Source: Anoplolepis gracilipes (Eukaryota > Arthropoda > Insecta > Hymenoptera > Formicidae). From it: DNA of 64,000 nt. The stretch spans positions 13,008,501 to 13,072,500 of the forward strand of contig NC_132976.1 in assembly GCF_047496725.1 (NCBI RefSeq), in the 5' to 3' direction. The notes under the pieces are model-generated. The model made no database searches. It was given only the letters and a program-made list of their open reading frames with translations, and had not been told where the DNA came from. Numbering within the stretch: the first letter of the stretch is position 1; each line of letters begins with the position of its first letter. Shown here one piece after another: positions 23,016 to 34,919 of this stretch. The translations under genes and the position numbers were made by a program.

Positions 23016-25224
23016 CATAAGTGGATAAGCGAAATGGCTGTATTTATTGATGATTATAGTGGAATACTTATAAAAACCAATGAAATTAAAGCATTTCAAG
23101 CAAGTGCGTAATAAATACAACATCGCACAGAAGTTTTCAACTGAATATTGTCCTGTACAAAATGATCATATAGAACGTCAGAGAAGAACAGTTGTTCGAA
23201 ATGACACGCACCATGATAGCAACAGCAGAATTACCATTGAGCTTGTGGAGTGAAGTATCAAATACGGCAGCGAATGCATTCGAAATTTCTTACCTTTAGA
23301 TAGATTTGGTGGACGTATGCCATGGGAATCTTGGTTTGATACAAAGCCTAACATCAGGTTCTTACGTGTGTTCGGTAGAAAAGCATATACTTTGATTGAA
23401 GATCAACAACGCCACAAATTTGCACAGAAATCAGAACAATTAGTTCTAGTCGGTTTCAAATCACAGCAGAAGGCTTATCGCTTGTGGAAACCTGGAACAT
23501 GAAGAGTTGTTATTCGTCGAAATGTATAAATAATCGAGCCTATTTGTCGACAGTCGGTGAGTTATTAATTATGGTGTGCAATCAGAGCTGAACTCATCAA
23601 AGTTATCACCCAATGAATCAGAGACTACGAGCAATGAAGTGTGCAACGGAAGATGCTGACACACAAGAGTTAATCCAGAATAATATATAATAAAGTCACG
23701 AATATGAAAAATGCATTTGGATACAAGATGCCTAACCGGCATTGCAACTAGAACACGAAGACTGGTTGCATTTAAATGGAAAAACATAGTAGGCAATCAT
23801 GCCTTGTATATGCGTTAATGGCTGAAGCCTGTCCGCTTGACATTAATGAGGCACTCAACGCACACTAATCAGGAAGGAAGCAATGAGCAAAGAAATGAAA
23901 TCCCTCATGAAAAATAGAACTTGGGAGTTAGTCGAACTGCTCTCAGATCATCGCGCAATTAAAAATAAATGAATATATCGACTCAAAACAGACAGAAATG
24001 TTAACTGTTATAAAGTAAGATTGATTATAAAAGGATGCTCACAGAAATGTTTTCACTTGTCGTTCGGTTAAAGTTAATACATGAATGTTCATGTCAATTG
24101 CATGTGCAAATGATTATGAAATTCATTAATTTGACGTTAAAATCGCGTTTCTTTATAGTGATCTCAAGGAAAATTTTTATACAATATAACTCAAAGATTT
24201 TAATGACTGAAGCGGCAAGGTTACAAGGTACACAAGAGTTTATATGAATTAAAACGAGCTCCGAGATAATGGAATGTAAAATTTAACAAATTTCTGCAGA
24301 GATTTAGTTTGATTACATCATAATACGACGCATGTGTCTACGTTATATTCACGGAAGTCTTATATCTAGCGTTGTATGTAGATGATGGATTAGTTATTGG
24401 TAAATCGCTTCAAACAATGAAGAAATTTCGACGAAATGAAAAAGGAATTTGAAACAACATATGCAGAAACAATGTTATTTGGACATCGAAATTGAACGTG
24501 ATCGAAAAATATGCAAGCTACGCTTACATCAGTTAGCATATGTTCAGTATACAGTACTTAAGAAATTCGAAATGTAATTCAGTGGAAGTATCAGCTAACC
24601 CTAATCAAATTTTAACATCTAATATAGGTGGAAACAAAAATCCTAATCCAATTATCGATGTATCGTATCGATAATTAATTGGTTTAGTTATATACTTGGC
24701 AGTTGGTGCAGACATTCCATTTGCTATGAGTACTTTAAGTCAGTTTTTGAAAATCCATCAGAATTGCAATGAAAGGTAACAAAACGCGTCTTGAGGTACA
24801 TGGCTGGCTTGAGGTACATTACACGTACTATGGAAATTGAATTCAACTCATTCAAGATATCAAATGTTTTAATAGCATATTCCGATGCAGATTACGGATC
24901 CTGTCTCAACACACGTAGGTGGTGCATTGATATCAAGTGTGAGATTGACATTAAATGGTCTAATTTGGTTTGCACGCAAACAAGAATAAGTTGTTGCAAC
25001 ATCAACAACAAATACAAATATAATTGTAGCATATGATACTATAAAAAAGTTGTATAGACATGCAGAATTTTAGAAGAGTTAGGACTACATCAACTTGAAT
25101 CAAGAGTATTACATTGTGATAATATAGCAGCTGAACAATAAAAATCTTGTGTTTAATTGATATAAAACATATTGATATTAAATGCCACTACACATGTGAT
25201 ATTATAAAACAAAACAATTTGGTA
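23016..25224 (+). pseudogene. Copia-1 pol remnants (integrase, RT, RNase H)
   Basis: Readable pieces are the integrase core (FIDDYSG at about 23045; FSTEYCPVQNDHIERQRRTV at about 23135-23195, with D-E spacing partly kept), the integrase C-terminal block VFGRKAYTLIEDQQRHKF up to VGFKSQQKAYRLW (23368-23490), RT (MKNRTWELVE at about 23908, LYVDDG at 24370-24395) and RNase H (YSDADYG at about 24870). The D, D and E boxes are not all in one frame. The gene product would have copied and integrated the element but is dead here. Confidence 0.75.
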
Positions 25225-25795
25225 CCCAGATAACAAAAGTTGATCCTAAATACGTCCATCGAATGTAAATAAAAAATTTTTGGATATCCAGAGGATATCT
25301 ATGAAAAACTGTAGGATGTACGTAGGATATACTGAGGATGTCTGAATGTCCGCTTTTGCAATATCCTTAGAATATTGTAAAATGGATGTCCATGGGATGT
25401 TCTACATACAACTAACAAGTTAGATCCTAACAATGTCCACTGGATGATTTTAAATGTTTATTCGTTAGCCTAAATTCTACATAAAATTATTGAAATATAG
25501 AAATTCATTTTAAATGTTTATTTAAAATATTTTGTAAAAAATACGTATTTCGAAAAAATATTTCAAACAAAAATTGTTAGTTTTGAGGAAGCAATAAAAT
25601 AGTAATAATCTTGAGTAACGTCAAAGATTTCAATATTATTATAAAATTCTCAAATCGTCGTGATGCTCGCATGCGATCTAGCACAAAAACAAGTATCGTG
25701 TGCCGTTGGCTTATTAATATACAAAATAGAAAAAAATATTAAGAATAAATAATATTTGATTCTAATAAACGAATTGAAATTATTATAAATATATA

Positions 25796-26683
25796 CAGGT
25801 GTCCCATTTTAATTCCTCCAGTCGAATATCTCGAAAACCAACCCTGGGAGAGAAAAAAAAATGTTTCAGGCAAAAGTTGTATGGTTTCGAGGGGGCCATA
25901 AGATGGTATTATTGGTCTGACTTTGAAGAGTCATTTGAAGGTCACCTCAATTTTTTTAAATGGCACCCCCTATTTTTTGTTACATATTTGTAGCTGACTT
26001 CGAGAGCTTTCCAAAACACTATAAAAAAATGTTTTTTCATTAAACACTTTTTAGTTATTTTTTTTTATTTAGAGTTATAAGGCTTTAAAGTTGCAATATT
26101 TTGACATAAAATACAAGATATCTCGTAAAATATTCATTTCTCGATTATCTTATCCTAATACTTTTATGCACAAAATAATGAGACAAATCAATTAGTGTAA
26201 AGAAAACACATAGTTATCTTTAAGAAAAAATCTGAATTTGCAACCAGCAGTTACACATTTTTACTTTAACATAATTATGTGTTTTAATTACGCCAATTGA
26301 TTTATCTCGTTATTCTGTGCATAAAAGTATTAGGGTAAAATAATCGAGAAATGAATATTTTACGAGATATCTTGTATTTTATGTCAAAATATTGCAACTT
26401 TGAAGCCTTATAACTCGAAAAGTGTTTAATGAAAAAACATTTTATCATAGTGTTTTGGAAAGCTCTCAAGATAAGCTACAAGAATATGCAAAAATATATA
26501 GGGTGTTCCATTTAAGAAATTCAAAATGACCTTCACGTGACCTTCATATGACTCTTCAAGGTCAAACTGATGGCACCATCTTATGTTCTCCTAGAAACCA
26601 TACAACTTTTGTCTGAAACATTTTTTCGAATTTTCCATATTTTTCGAGATATTTCACTGGAGGAATTAAAATGAAACACCCTG
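25796..26683. mobile_element. MITE D1: shared palindromic core, own ends
   Basis: TA-flanked ends (CAGGTGTCCCATTTTAATTC and complement) with arms of about 440 bp. The inner ~500 bp (25985-26480) is a palindrome almost identical to 33510-33990 in MITE D2, while the outer ~190 bp on each side is unrelated to D2. Fragments of its outer arm also occur at 29870-29985. Confidence 0.8.
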
Positions 26684-26776
26684 TATATGTGTGTGCGCAT
26701 GCACACGAAATTAAAATTGGGAAATTAAATTGAAAGTAGTTAAAAAATGGCTTACATTTAAAAAATATATAATATA

Positions 26777-26965
<189 letters not shown>

Positions 26966-27311
26966 AAATATATATATTATTTTAATATCTATATATATTA
27001 GAAATATCCTTAGGAAATTCTATGGATAACTCTTTTTCATATCTTTTTTATTTATTTTTTATCAAATCAGAATGTCCTATGGATGTCTTATATAAGATCT
27101 TCGTAGGAGATGCTACATAGGATATCCTCAAGTAATCCTACAGACAATTTTTAGTCTGGATCAAAATGGGATCATTTCGATCAAATCAGGATATCCTATG
27201 AAGATCTTATGCTATGTGGGTAGTCATATTGGAACAATGAACAATTGGCGGACATACTAACATACTAAGCCGCTTACACACGAAAGATTTGAAATTAATC
27301 TTAATGCCAAC

Positions 27312-27490
27312 CTCACATCAGATTCCTTCGCAATTTTTAAAAAACGGTCACTCAAGGAGGGGACATACGGTAAAACGAAAAATGTGGAATTCTTGTCACC
27401 ATCAGTGTCATTGTTATTATTAGTCGATATTGTATTAATAATGTCCGAATAATTGTGTCTGTCAAATAAAAATTTCAGTCTTTCTCTGAC
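27312..27490 (-). pseudogene. Inverted Penelope thumb-domain fragment
   Basis: The minus-strand frame is open over the whole segment and includes FFVLPYVPSLSDRFLKIA, the block that precedes the GIY-YIG connector in Penelope proteins. It is oriented opposite to the adjacent endonuclease fragment. Confidence 0.75.
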
Positions 27491-27514
27491 CGTTTAAAAA
27501 AAATGAGGTTGGCA

Positions 27515-27913
27515 TTTTATAGCATTAATAAATTACGGGGCCTCATAAAGGACACAAAGATAAACTGAATTATGATCAAAAGAACGTGGTGTATAAGATT
27601 AATTGTTCTAACTGCCACGTATCATACGTTGGACAAACAAAAAGGAAACTTAAGACTAGAATTGCCGAACATCGCAACGATATCAAAAAGAATTGCAATA
27701 ACCGTTCAGATATCGACATATAAACTTAATTTTAACCACGAATTTGATTGGAATAATGTTAGGGTCCTGGATAAAGAACGCTGTTATTATAAGAGACTCA
27801 TCTCTGAAATGATCTACATAAAAAAACAAAAAGAAGGCATTAATTTGCAAACGGACACCGAAAATTTAGATGAAATATATTCGGTAATTGTAGATAAACT
27901 CCCTAAGTTTTAA
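27515..27913 (+). pseudogene. Penelope GIY-YIG endonuclease fragment (element 2)
   Basis: With one or two frame changes the plus strand reads VVYKINCSNCHVSYVGQTKR, then RIAEHRNDIKKN, then in the frame at 27700-27913 FDWNNVRVLDKERCYYKRLI and SEMIYIKKQKEGINLQ to a TAA at 27911-27913. YKI/YVG are the GIY/YIG boxes, and the Arg and Glu are retained. Confidence 0.8.
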
Positions 27914-28622
27914 ATCAAACATAATATAATAAATAACAAACAGCTTTTTTTTGACTCTCTCTCGATACGATTGACACAGGTTATACTTAGGTGCAATCTG
28001 TTTATTTGTATCAGTCTTTGTTGAGACACTCGAGATGTTGTTACCCCAGGTTCTCAGTGTTATAAGCAACTTTAATGAGACAAATTTCCAATCCAGATTT
28101 GACAATGTCTTACATCATTGGGTAATTATCTTTGACAACTTATTATGTCTTAATTATTTAATTTTTCTTTAATTTATTACATTTTCCTTTATTTATTATC
28201 ATTATTTAATTTTATTTGTTTGACTGTTATGTCTTATTTATTTATTTTTTATCTTATTTATTACATTTTCCTTTATTTATTATCATTTTTTTATTTTTAT
28301 TTGTTTGACTAACCGCTTTGGTTTTCTTTTTCAATTAATTTTTATTTTTATTAATTAATTTGATCAGCCTACGAATCAGTGATGTTCAGACAATTGTTAT
28401 AAATATATCCGCACCAACAAACGACAAGATAATACTTTAGTTCGATAGAATGCTACTCTGCGTTTTCGACTTATACTCTTCTCCAACATGTGTCAACGTC
28501 ACAATATTTATGTAAATGACCAAATTGAGTACTTTATCATTGTAACTATCCGTTCTTTACTTTACATCAGTTTGACGCAAATATGTTTATATTTACTATA
28601 ATGTTTATTCCGATTAATTTGC

Positions 28623-28654
28623 ACTGAAAATGGCTTAAAGAGAAGGCCAAAACG
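28623..28654 (+). ncRNA. Ribozyme-like motif in the Penelope-2 tail
   Basis: CTGAAAATGGCTT...AAGGCC AAAACG has the stem-loop layout of the other motifs but neither conserved box is exact. It is more likely a decayed copy than an active ribozyme. Confidence 0.3.
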
Positions 28655-28849
28655 TACGTCTTAATTTTATATTTATATGTCAAACCAATTTATATGTATT
28701 TAAATTTGTTTGTTTGATTTTAATATTGATTAAAGAAATTTTTTGCGCCTCACCAACTGCGACTGACTCGTATCGCCACACTTTCCCAGATTTATAATTA
28801 GCTGCTTAAATTTTTAGCAAAAGTATCAATGTAGTATATAATAATCTCT

Positions 28850-28950
28850 CTATATAATAATCTTAATAATCTCGAATCTTTCAAAAGCTCAGAAAAATCC
28901 TCTATCATGAATGTCACAAAACGATATGGTTTATCGGATAGATTGCGCTA
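28850..28950 (+). repeat. Dispersed repeat, inverted copy at 41545-41655
   Basis: Shared blocks: AATCTCGAATCTTTCAAAAG, then GGTTTATCGGATAGATTGCG, both found as reverse complements near 41545-41640. The origin is unclear; near 41.5 kb it abuts an inverted Penelope piece. Confidence 0.55.
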
Positions 28951-29142
28951 ACTTCTCATATGTGAATCATATTGGACGATCTATCACATTTTATTGTATG
29001 GTCAGTGTAATATTCCCCAGAATTTCAGATGGCGCTGTTGACATTCTTTGGATTTACTATCTATTGGTTATATATGTATAGATTCTTATGTACCTTTCCT
29101 TTTTCTATAGTCAGAACCATGGTGTAATAAGATAGGTGTAAC

Positions 29143-29405
29143 CATCGACATATAGAATGGACTGAGCATCGCGATAGCCAAGCGGACGCCCGCTATCGAG
29201 AGAGAGAGAGAGACTACAGCTGAGGCCTCTTCTGTCTTCTTTGCTAGCATCTCATTGGTTATTTTGTTACTGGAAGGAGACAAAATAACCAATGAGATGC
29301 TAGCAAAAAAGACAGACATAGGCTTCAGGTGTAGTCTCTCTCTCTCTCTCGATAGCGAGCACCCGCTTGGCTATCGCGATGCTCAGTCCATTCTATATGT
29401 CGATG
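29143..29405. mobile_element. P-like MITE nested in the P element
   Basis: Perfect inverted ends CATCGACATATAGAATGGAC continue as arms of about 100 bp (through ATCGCGATAGCCAAGCG, AGAGAGAGAG and CATCTCATTGGTTATTTTGT). The 8-bp duplication is GGTGTAAC (29135-29142) and GGTATAAC (29406-29413); the right copy equals the sequence in the undisturbed right TIR of the host element. Termini match 38963-39190 and 22042-23007. Confidence 0.85.
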
Positions 29406-29623
29406 GGTATAACATTCCCGAGGATGCGCAGTCATCCAAAGTAATGGCCGCTCTTCGACCAATCAGGAATTGGTCTTAAATGCTGAAAAGTAATATGGCT
29501 GCGCACATATGTTTAGAGCTATATGTATATGTAGTTTAAAAGCCAAGCGCGGTTTAAAAGTCTTAAGCGAAAGTTATAAGCGTTGTAAAGAAAGTAAAAA
29601 AAAGTTGTTTAGCTTGCATTTAA

Positions 29624-30150
29624 CCCCTTCGCAGTGTACGAGCCAAACTCGGCCAAAAATAAGTCGTGCCACCAGTGTGTTATGGACGAACTCGGCCATA
29701 TAAAAAAAAGGGTTTACGCTTTTTCAATTTTTACAAAACTCAGTACTCTAAGGTTTTTGGGGTTGCTGAATTCAAATCTGACATCAGAATTTAAAAATTC
29801 AAAATGGTGGATCCAATATGGCGAATCAAAAATTTGAAAATCGTTCGATTCAAACGACTATCCAAGGTCAAACCAATGGTATCATCTTATAGCCCTTTCG
29901 AAACCATACAACTTTTTGTCCGAAACATTTTTCTGTAAAACTTATATTTTCCGAGATTTTTCAGGGTTTCCATATTTTTTCCTCACCCTGTATGTATTGG
30001 ATCCGCCATTTTGAATTTTAAAATTCTAATGTTAGATTTGAATTCAGCGACCCCAAAAACCTAAATAGTAAAATCATCAAGAGAATCCAAAAACTTTTTT
30101 CTTTACACACTTCTTAGCACAAAGTCTATTTTAGCTACACTGCGAAGGGG
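29624..30150. mobile_element. TTAA-targeting MITE (CCCCTTCGCAGTGTA ends)
   Basis: Inverted ends CCCCTTCGCAGTGTA (imperfect inside) are flanked by TTAA at 29620-29623 and 30151-30154. A TTAA duplication and a CCC start are typical of the piggyBac superfamily. Inside it holds pieces shared with the 2698-3662 palindrome and with the outer arm of MITE D1. Confidence 0.8.
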
Positions 30151-30364
30151 TTAAGTGTTGTGGTATTGTGAAGTGTATTGTGGTATTGTAAAGTGTGTTG
30201 TGGTGTTGTAAAGTGGTGTATGTGGTGTTGAGAAATAGAAAACTGTTAAATAAAATATATTGTAAGTATATTTTGGATATATATCCTTAGAAAGAGATAT
30301 ATTAATGTGATGCTGTTAATCTTTTTATTTCTATAGTATATATTTTTTCCTATTTGCAGGAACC

Positions 30365-30518
30365 ATGCCAACGTGTTGCGTAAAAAATCGTACAAGTCGT
30401 ACTGACCATACGCAGACGACAAATCTGAAATTTTTCAGATTTCCAAAGAATGCACATACTTGGCAGCAATGGCTTAATGCTTGTAAAATAAATGATATTG
30501 ATATAAAAATTGATTCTG
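30365..30518 (+). CDS. THAP-domain protein of the P element, exon 1
   Basis: The ATG opens MPTCCVKNRTSRTDHTQTTN and the exon continues LKFFRFPKNAHTWQQWLNAC to a CTG|GTAAGT donor. C..C spacing, FFRFP and the W..W/C pattern define the first half of a THAP zinc finger, the DNA-binding module of P-element transposases. An AAGGA..ACC context precedes the ATG within 10 bases. The exon ends with one base of a split codon that the next exon completes. Confidence 0.8.
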
Positions 30519-30632
30519 GTAAGTAGATATGTATAATTTCTCTATTATTATTTCTTATGTAATTCTTCTGTTTTATGTATAAGATAATGTTATTTTATTA
30601 CATAAATACATTATACTACAACTTAATTTTAG

Positions 30633-30837
30633 CAAGAGTATGCAATCTACATTTTAATGAAGATTATTTTGAAATGGAGTGGACAAAACCACGTACAAGT
30701 AATGTGCCTACCAAACAAAGGCAGCGATTAAAAAAGGATTCCATTCCTACCAAAATGTTAAATTTAGAAAAAAGAAAAATAGTAAAAGTAGTGGAAGAAA
30801 AAGACGTTGCAAATGCAAACAAAAAGATGAAAGTACC
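30633..30837 (+). CDS. THAP-domain protein of the P element, exon 2
   Basis: After the acceptor TTTTAG the exon encodes ARVCNLHFNEDYFE and then LKKDSIPTKML, giving the C..HF pair and the SIPT block (equivalent to the AVPTIF box) that complete a C2CH THAP finger, followed by a Lys-rich linker. The donor is CC|GTAAGT. A possible third exon after 31083 (PENKDTDLHQTCAIYA) runs into TAA within 17 codons and later frames are broken. The product is at most a THAP-only protein; in P elements such truncated products can act as repressors, but that role is inference. Confidence 0.75.
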
Positions 30838-31760
30838 GTAAGTATTCTTTTTATTTAAAGATGAGATTTTATGTATATGTATTAGTAACACAAGTAAAAC
30901 ATACTAATAATATTAATATACAATAATTATTGAACAAAAAATTACACTTTGCAAATTATTCGGTTTTGATATATTATGGAGGATCAAGTTTTGAAATAGA
31001 GCAAACTCAAGACTATCTTCTGTAACATGTGAAAACTAAAATAATTATTTACTTTTTAAAATAATTATTTACTTTTTTTAAAGTGAAAACAAGGATACCG
31101 ACTTACACCAAACTTGTGCAATATATGCATAAAAATCAGCATATTACTTTTCTAAAGAAAATGCTGTAAAGGAAGTAGTTGTACAAGAATAAGTTGTTGA
31201 ACAAATAAAAGAAGATATGTATATATAAGATGATATACAAGAAATTTGCAAAGAAAAGGATATCTTGCCACTGAATGAAAAAAAGCAACAGACGTATGTA
31301 ATATAATTTATATCGTATAATTTCTATTCTATTTAATTCTACATTGCCATATATATAAGCTTGTTCTTGTTTTATTTTGTAATATACCTGAAGTATGGAA
31401 AGGAAGTTATTGTAACCCTTTAGAATAAAGAATCTGATTAAAATTATATAATGGTATATACTTATTTTATATTTATATTTAATGGGAAAAAGTAGATAAC
31501 AGACTTTATTTAGTTTTATTATTAATTATTATTATTTATTATTAATTTTATCTTTGATATTTCCATAAGTTATATTTACAAATTTTAATTACATATTTGA
31601 ATTTCATGGGTGTATTTGGGACCAATTTTTGATTGACTATTCCATTATGCTGCCGCCATTATGCGCAATGTTATACCTATCTTATTACACTATGGTCAGA
31701 TCATTAAAGAGTTTATAATAAAAGGCGATTTTTGGTGTGACTCTGGTATAGCAACAAAGT

Positions 31761-32318
31761 ACAGTATAAGTATACACAATAGCGACAGTGAGCGATTTTA
31801 ATGTGACAAATTTCTAGTGCGCATGCGTCAGCTTGTACTACGGAGAAGATAGCTGCGCCCTATGGATGCATCTAACCTATAATATAGACAAATATGTTTT
31901 ACGTGAATACTACTGTCATATTATTTTATTTATTGTGTAAAAATGACATAAAATTTTGTCCAATATAGTGCAATATGAAAGCGAAAAAAGGTGGATTCTC
32001 TTGTGCAATGAAAAGTTGTAAAAATATTTCGGGACGAGTGCCTGGGCTTAGTTTTTTTAGTTTTTCACGTGATTCGGAAAGATATAAGTAAAGATATATT
32101 TCAGTAATAATAAATTTTTGAGAGAGAGAGAGAGAGAGAAAGAGACGACAAATAAATTTTATCAATTTATTAAATATAATTATAAAATTATTCTTGTAGC
32201 CAAATGAAAAACAGCGCGCGTGTACTATTCTCAAAATGGCGACAGGTCATGTGACCAGGCAACATCAACATCAAAGGTGCCGACGCTCACTGTCGCTACT
32301 GTGTATACTTATACTGTG
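31761..32318. mobile_element. P-like element 2 with THAP exon (558 bp)
   Basis: Inverted ends ACAGTATAAGTATACACAAT (left) and complement (right, ending ACTGTG) continue through AGCGACAGTGAGCG. Flanks AACAAAGT (31753-31760) and ACCAAAGT (32319-32326) look like an 8-bp duplication with one mismatch. It carries a THAP exon and an AG-repeat. The sub-terminal block ACATCAAAGGTG.CGAC is shared with the hairpin at 63444-63958. Confidence 0.7.
31975..32087 (+). pseudogene. THAP-domain exon fragment in P-like element 2
   Basis: The ATG opens MKAKKGGFSCAMKSCKN, followed by LSFFSFSRDSERYK and a donor-like AA|GTAAAG. C-x4-C, FFSF and R..R are the first half of a THAP finger. No second half with the C..H pair was found in the remaining 230 bp, so the domain is incomplete. 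Confidence 0.65.
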
Positions 32319-32329
32319 ACCAAAGTATA

Positions 32330-33255
32330 CCAAACTATACCAGAACGTTTTTGTGTGTTTGGTAATTTGTGGTAGAGGCGTGGCTAACTGTTTTGATAAT
32401 TGATACCACATTATACCGAGCAATAAAGCAGGATACCTTTTGTAAATTTTAAGTTAGTTGCAAATATGAAGGCGCCAAATATGAATACATAAATAATTAA
32501 TTTTATATATTTATTGTGTTGGATTTATCTTATTTTGTTAAACTTGGTATTTTAATCAGTTATCCTACAAGCATATATTTAAACTATCAATTTTGGATGC
32601 TTATAAATTTACAAACTTCTATACTTATGGATTAAATTATTACTTCTACTAGTAAATAAAGTTAAATTCTATTTAGTTAAGCACTAATTGAAATATTGAG
32701 TTTTATGTATGAAATAAGATTTTTTAATTAATTTACCAAAATTTTATTTTTATTTGATTTATTACTTACTTATTTATTATAGACATTATGGATAAAAGTA
32801 CAATTATTTAATATACACTGATAATCATGGCCAACCAATATTGGACGAAAATGGAAAATTAATATATTATTATATGAAAAGTATGTAAAAATTATGCTAT
32901 AGTTATATATTAATTTCATCCTAAAAATAAGAAAAAATCATATTCGGTGTATAAATTCACACGAATTTCAGAATATTATCCAGAATGATTATGACTTTTT
33001 TTCATTTATTTTCATCAAAGTTTTAATTTTCCTCTTCTTTGCATTCTTTGTATAAAAAAAATGCTTATAAATTTCTACTAATGGTACCTCATTATTTTCG
33101 TCAAATACTTCATTCATTAAAATAGAAAAATACCCTTTAAAATTCATATTTATTCTGTATGTCTCTTTTATTCACATTAGAATAAGAAAATATTTAATTA
33201 TTTTTAACTAGTTTTGAATTCGCGCGTACAGAAAAAAAACCAGTATGTTTTAGCG
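32330..33255. other. AT-rich intronic sequence, no gene seen
   Basis: The stretch is AT-rich and holds no paired terminal repeats, tRNA or exon signals that I can support. Confidence 0.35.
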
Positions 33256-33273
33256 TGTATATATATATATATT

Positions 33274-33307
<34 letters not shown>

Positions 33308-34171
33308 CAGGGTGGGGTAGTAACTCTGTCCACATGAAATATCTCCGCTATTTTTAGAGATATGAAAATATTGTAATTATGAAAGTTGAACGGCATCAAG
33401 AGAGCTATAATATGCTAGCACTAATTTTTTTAGATGGGGGCGCTTCGGAAATATCAAGGTTATTCATGTTCTTTTAATTAAAAACTTCTATTTTTATTAC
33501 ATATTCTTGTAGCTTATCTCGAGAGCTTTCCGAAACACTATAATAAAATATTTTTTTATTAAATACTTTTTGAGTTATAAGGCTTCAAAGTTGCAGTATT
33601 TTAACAATAAAATACAAGATATCTCGTAAAATATTCATTTTTCGATTATTTTACCTTAATACTTTTATGCACAGAATAATGAGACAAATCAATTGGTGTA
33701 AAGAAAACACATACTTATCTTTAAGAAAAAATCTGAATTTGCAATTACCAGTTACACATTTTTACTTTAACATAATTATGTGTTTTAATTACGCCAATTG
33801 ATTTGTCTCATTATTCTGTGCATAAAAGTATTAGGTAAAATAATAGAAAAATGAATATTTTATGAGATATTTTGTATTTTATGTTAAAATACTGCAACTT
33901 TGAAGCCTTATAACTCAAAAAGTATTAATTGAAAAAATATTTTATTATAGTACTTCGGAAAGCTCTCGAGATAAGCTACAAGAATATGTAATAAAAATAG
34001 AGGTTTTCATTTAAAAGAACATTAATGATCTTGATATTTCCGAAGCGCCTCCACCTAAAATAAAATTAGTGCTAGCATATTATAGCTCTCTTGATGCCGT
34101 ACAACTTTCGTAATTACAATATTTTCTCTAAAAATAGAGGAAATATTTCAAACGGACAGAGTTACTGCTGC

Positions 34172-34177
<6 letters not shown>
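33308..34177. mobile_element. MITE D2: shared palindromic core, own ends
   Basis: Inverted ends CAGGGTGGGGTAGTAACTCT and complement (right end decayed to ...CTGCTGCACCCTA). The inner palindrome 33510-33990 matches that of MITE D1; the outer ~190 bp do not. TA repeats flank both sides. Confidence 0.8.
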
Positions 34178-34233
<56 letters not shown>

Positions 34234-34257
34234 TATATATATATATATATGTATGTG

Positions 34258-34824
34258 TAACGTTCGTGAGCAGGTAGAGCGCATTAAACTGAATAGAAAA
34301 GTCTTATACCATTTTGCGATTTTCGCAATAATTATTAAAATATTAATTAAAAACGCTTAGCAAACAATATTATACATATCTACAAGATGTCCGGTAATAA
34401 TCGCCCCAACTCTCTAGGGCAGATAGAGCAGGTCAAACTAAACATAAAAGTCCTGTATCATTTTGCAATTAGCGCAATAATTATTAAAATATTAATTAAA
34501 AACGTTCAGCGTATAAGCGCGCGCCGCATATAGCGCTCAGCATACCTTGAGCGTTTTTAATTAATAGTTCAATAATTATTGCGCTAATTGCAAAATGATA
34601 CAGGACTTTTATGTTCAGTTTGACCTGCTCTATCTGCCCTAGAGAGTTGGGGCGATTATTACCGGACATCTCGTAGATATGTATAATATTGTTTGCTAAG
34701 CGTTTTTAATTAATATTTTAATAATTATTGCGAAAATCGGAAAATGGTATAAGACTTTTCTGTTCAGTTTAATGCGCTCTGCTTGCTCATGAACAGTTGA
34801 TTCAATCTTTATGGGACACCCTGT
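34258..34824. mobile_element. Composite MITE: family B outer arms around an inner MITE
   Basis: The outer arms (GTTCGTGAGCAGGTAGAGCG and complement near 34770-34800) are of family B. The inner element lies between two TA dinucleotides at 34383-34673. The left terminus of the outer element is eroded by TA/GT repeats; the right terminus ends ACACCCTG. Confidence 0.75.
34383..34673. mobile_element. Inner MITE (CAAGATGTCCGG ends)
   Basis: Inverted ends CAAGATGTCCGGTAATAATC and CGAGATGTCCGGTAATAATC, TA-flanked, arms of about 140 bp with a GC-rich centre (GCGCGCGCC). Its arms are themselves related to the family B arms (AGTCCTGTATCATTTTGC, CGCAATAATTATT). Confidence 0.85.
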
Positions 34825-34919
34825 ATATAAAATAAAGGTGAAACAGATTATGGACCCAGTTAAAAGGGTATCGCAGATAAAGGTTAAAATTTTACAGTGA
34901 CCGTTTATCACGAAAGTAC

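Larger units (their letters stand above)
27312..28700 (+). mobile_element. Penelope-like element 2, with internal inversion
   Basis: The plus strand from 27504 to 27913 encodes the connector and GIY-YIG domain; the segment 27312-27490 encodes, on the minus strand, the preceding thumb part (TVRERLKFLFDRHNYSD... to ...DRFLKIAKESDVRLA). Both pieces carry the GAGGTTGGCATT motif at the break. A 3' tail with a CTGAAAA...AAAACG motif follows (28623-28654). Confidence 0.75.
29118..31694. mobile_element. P-superfamily element with THAP exons (2577 bp)
   Basis: The ends are CATGGTGTAATAAGATAGGT and, at the right, the complement of CATAGTGTAATAAGATAGGT. The first bases resemble those of the Drosophila P element. 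The element is flanked by 8-bp duplications GTCAGAAC (29110-29117) and GTCAGATC (31695-31702). It encodes a split THAP-domain gene but no recognisable RNase-H-like catalytic region. A P-like MITE (29143-29405) and a TTAA element (29624-30150) are nested in its 5' part. Confidence 0.8.
28969..31725 (+). repeat. Solo LTR of Copia-2 type, split by a P-superfamily element
   Basis: 28969-29117 matches 38826-38962 (the 3' LTR of Copia-2) nearly throughout, and 31703-31725 (ATTAAAGAGTTTATAATAAAA) matches 39199-39220. The bases between belong to the inserted element. No Copia internal sequence adjoins, so it is a solo LTR or fragment. Confidence 0.75.

Noticed and set aside
31926..32234. Minus-strand frame of 102 codons
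   Set aside because: Antisense shadow of the THAP exon and the AG repeat in P-like element 2.
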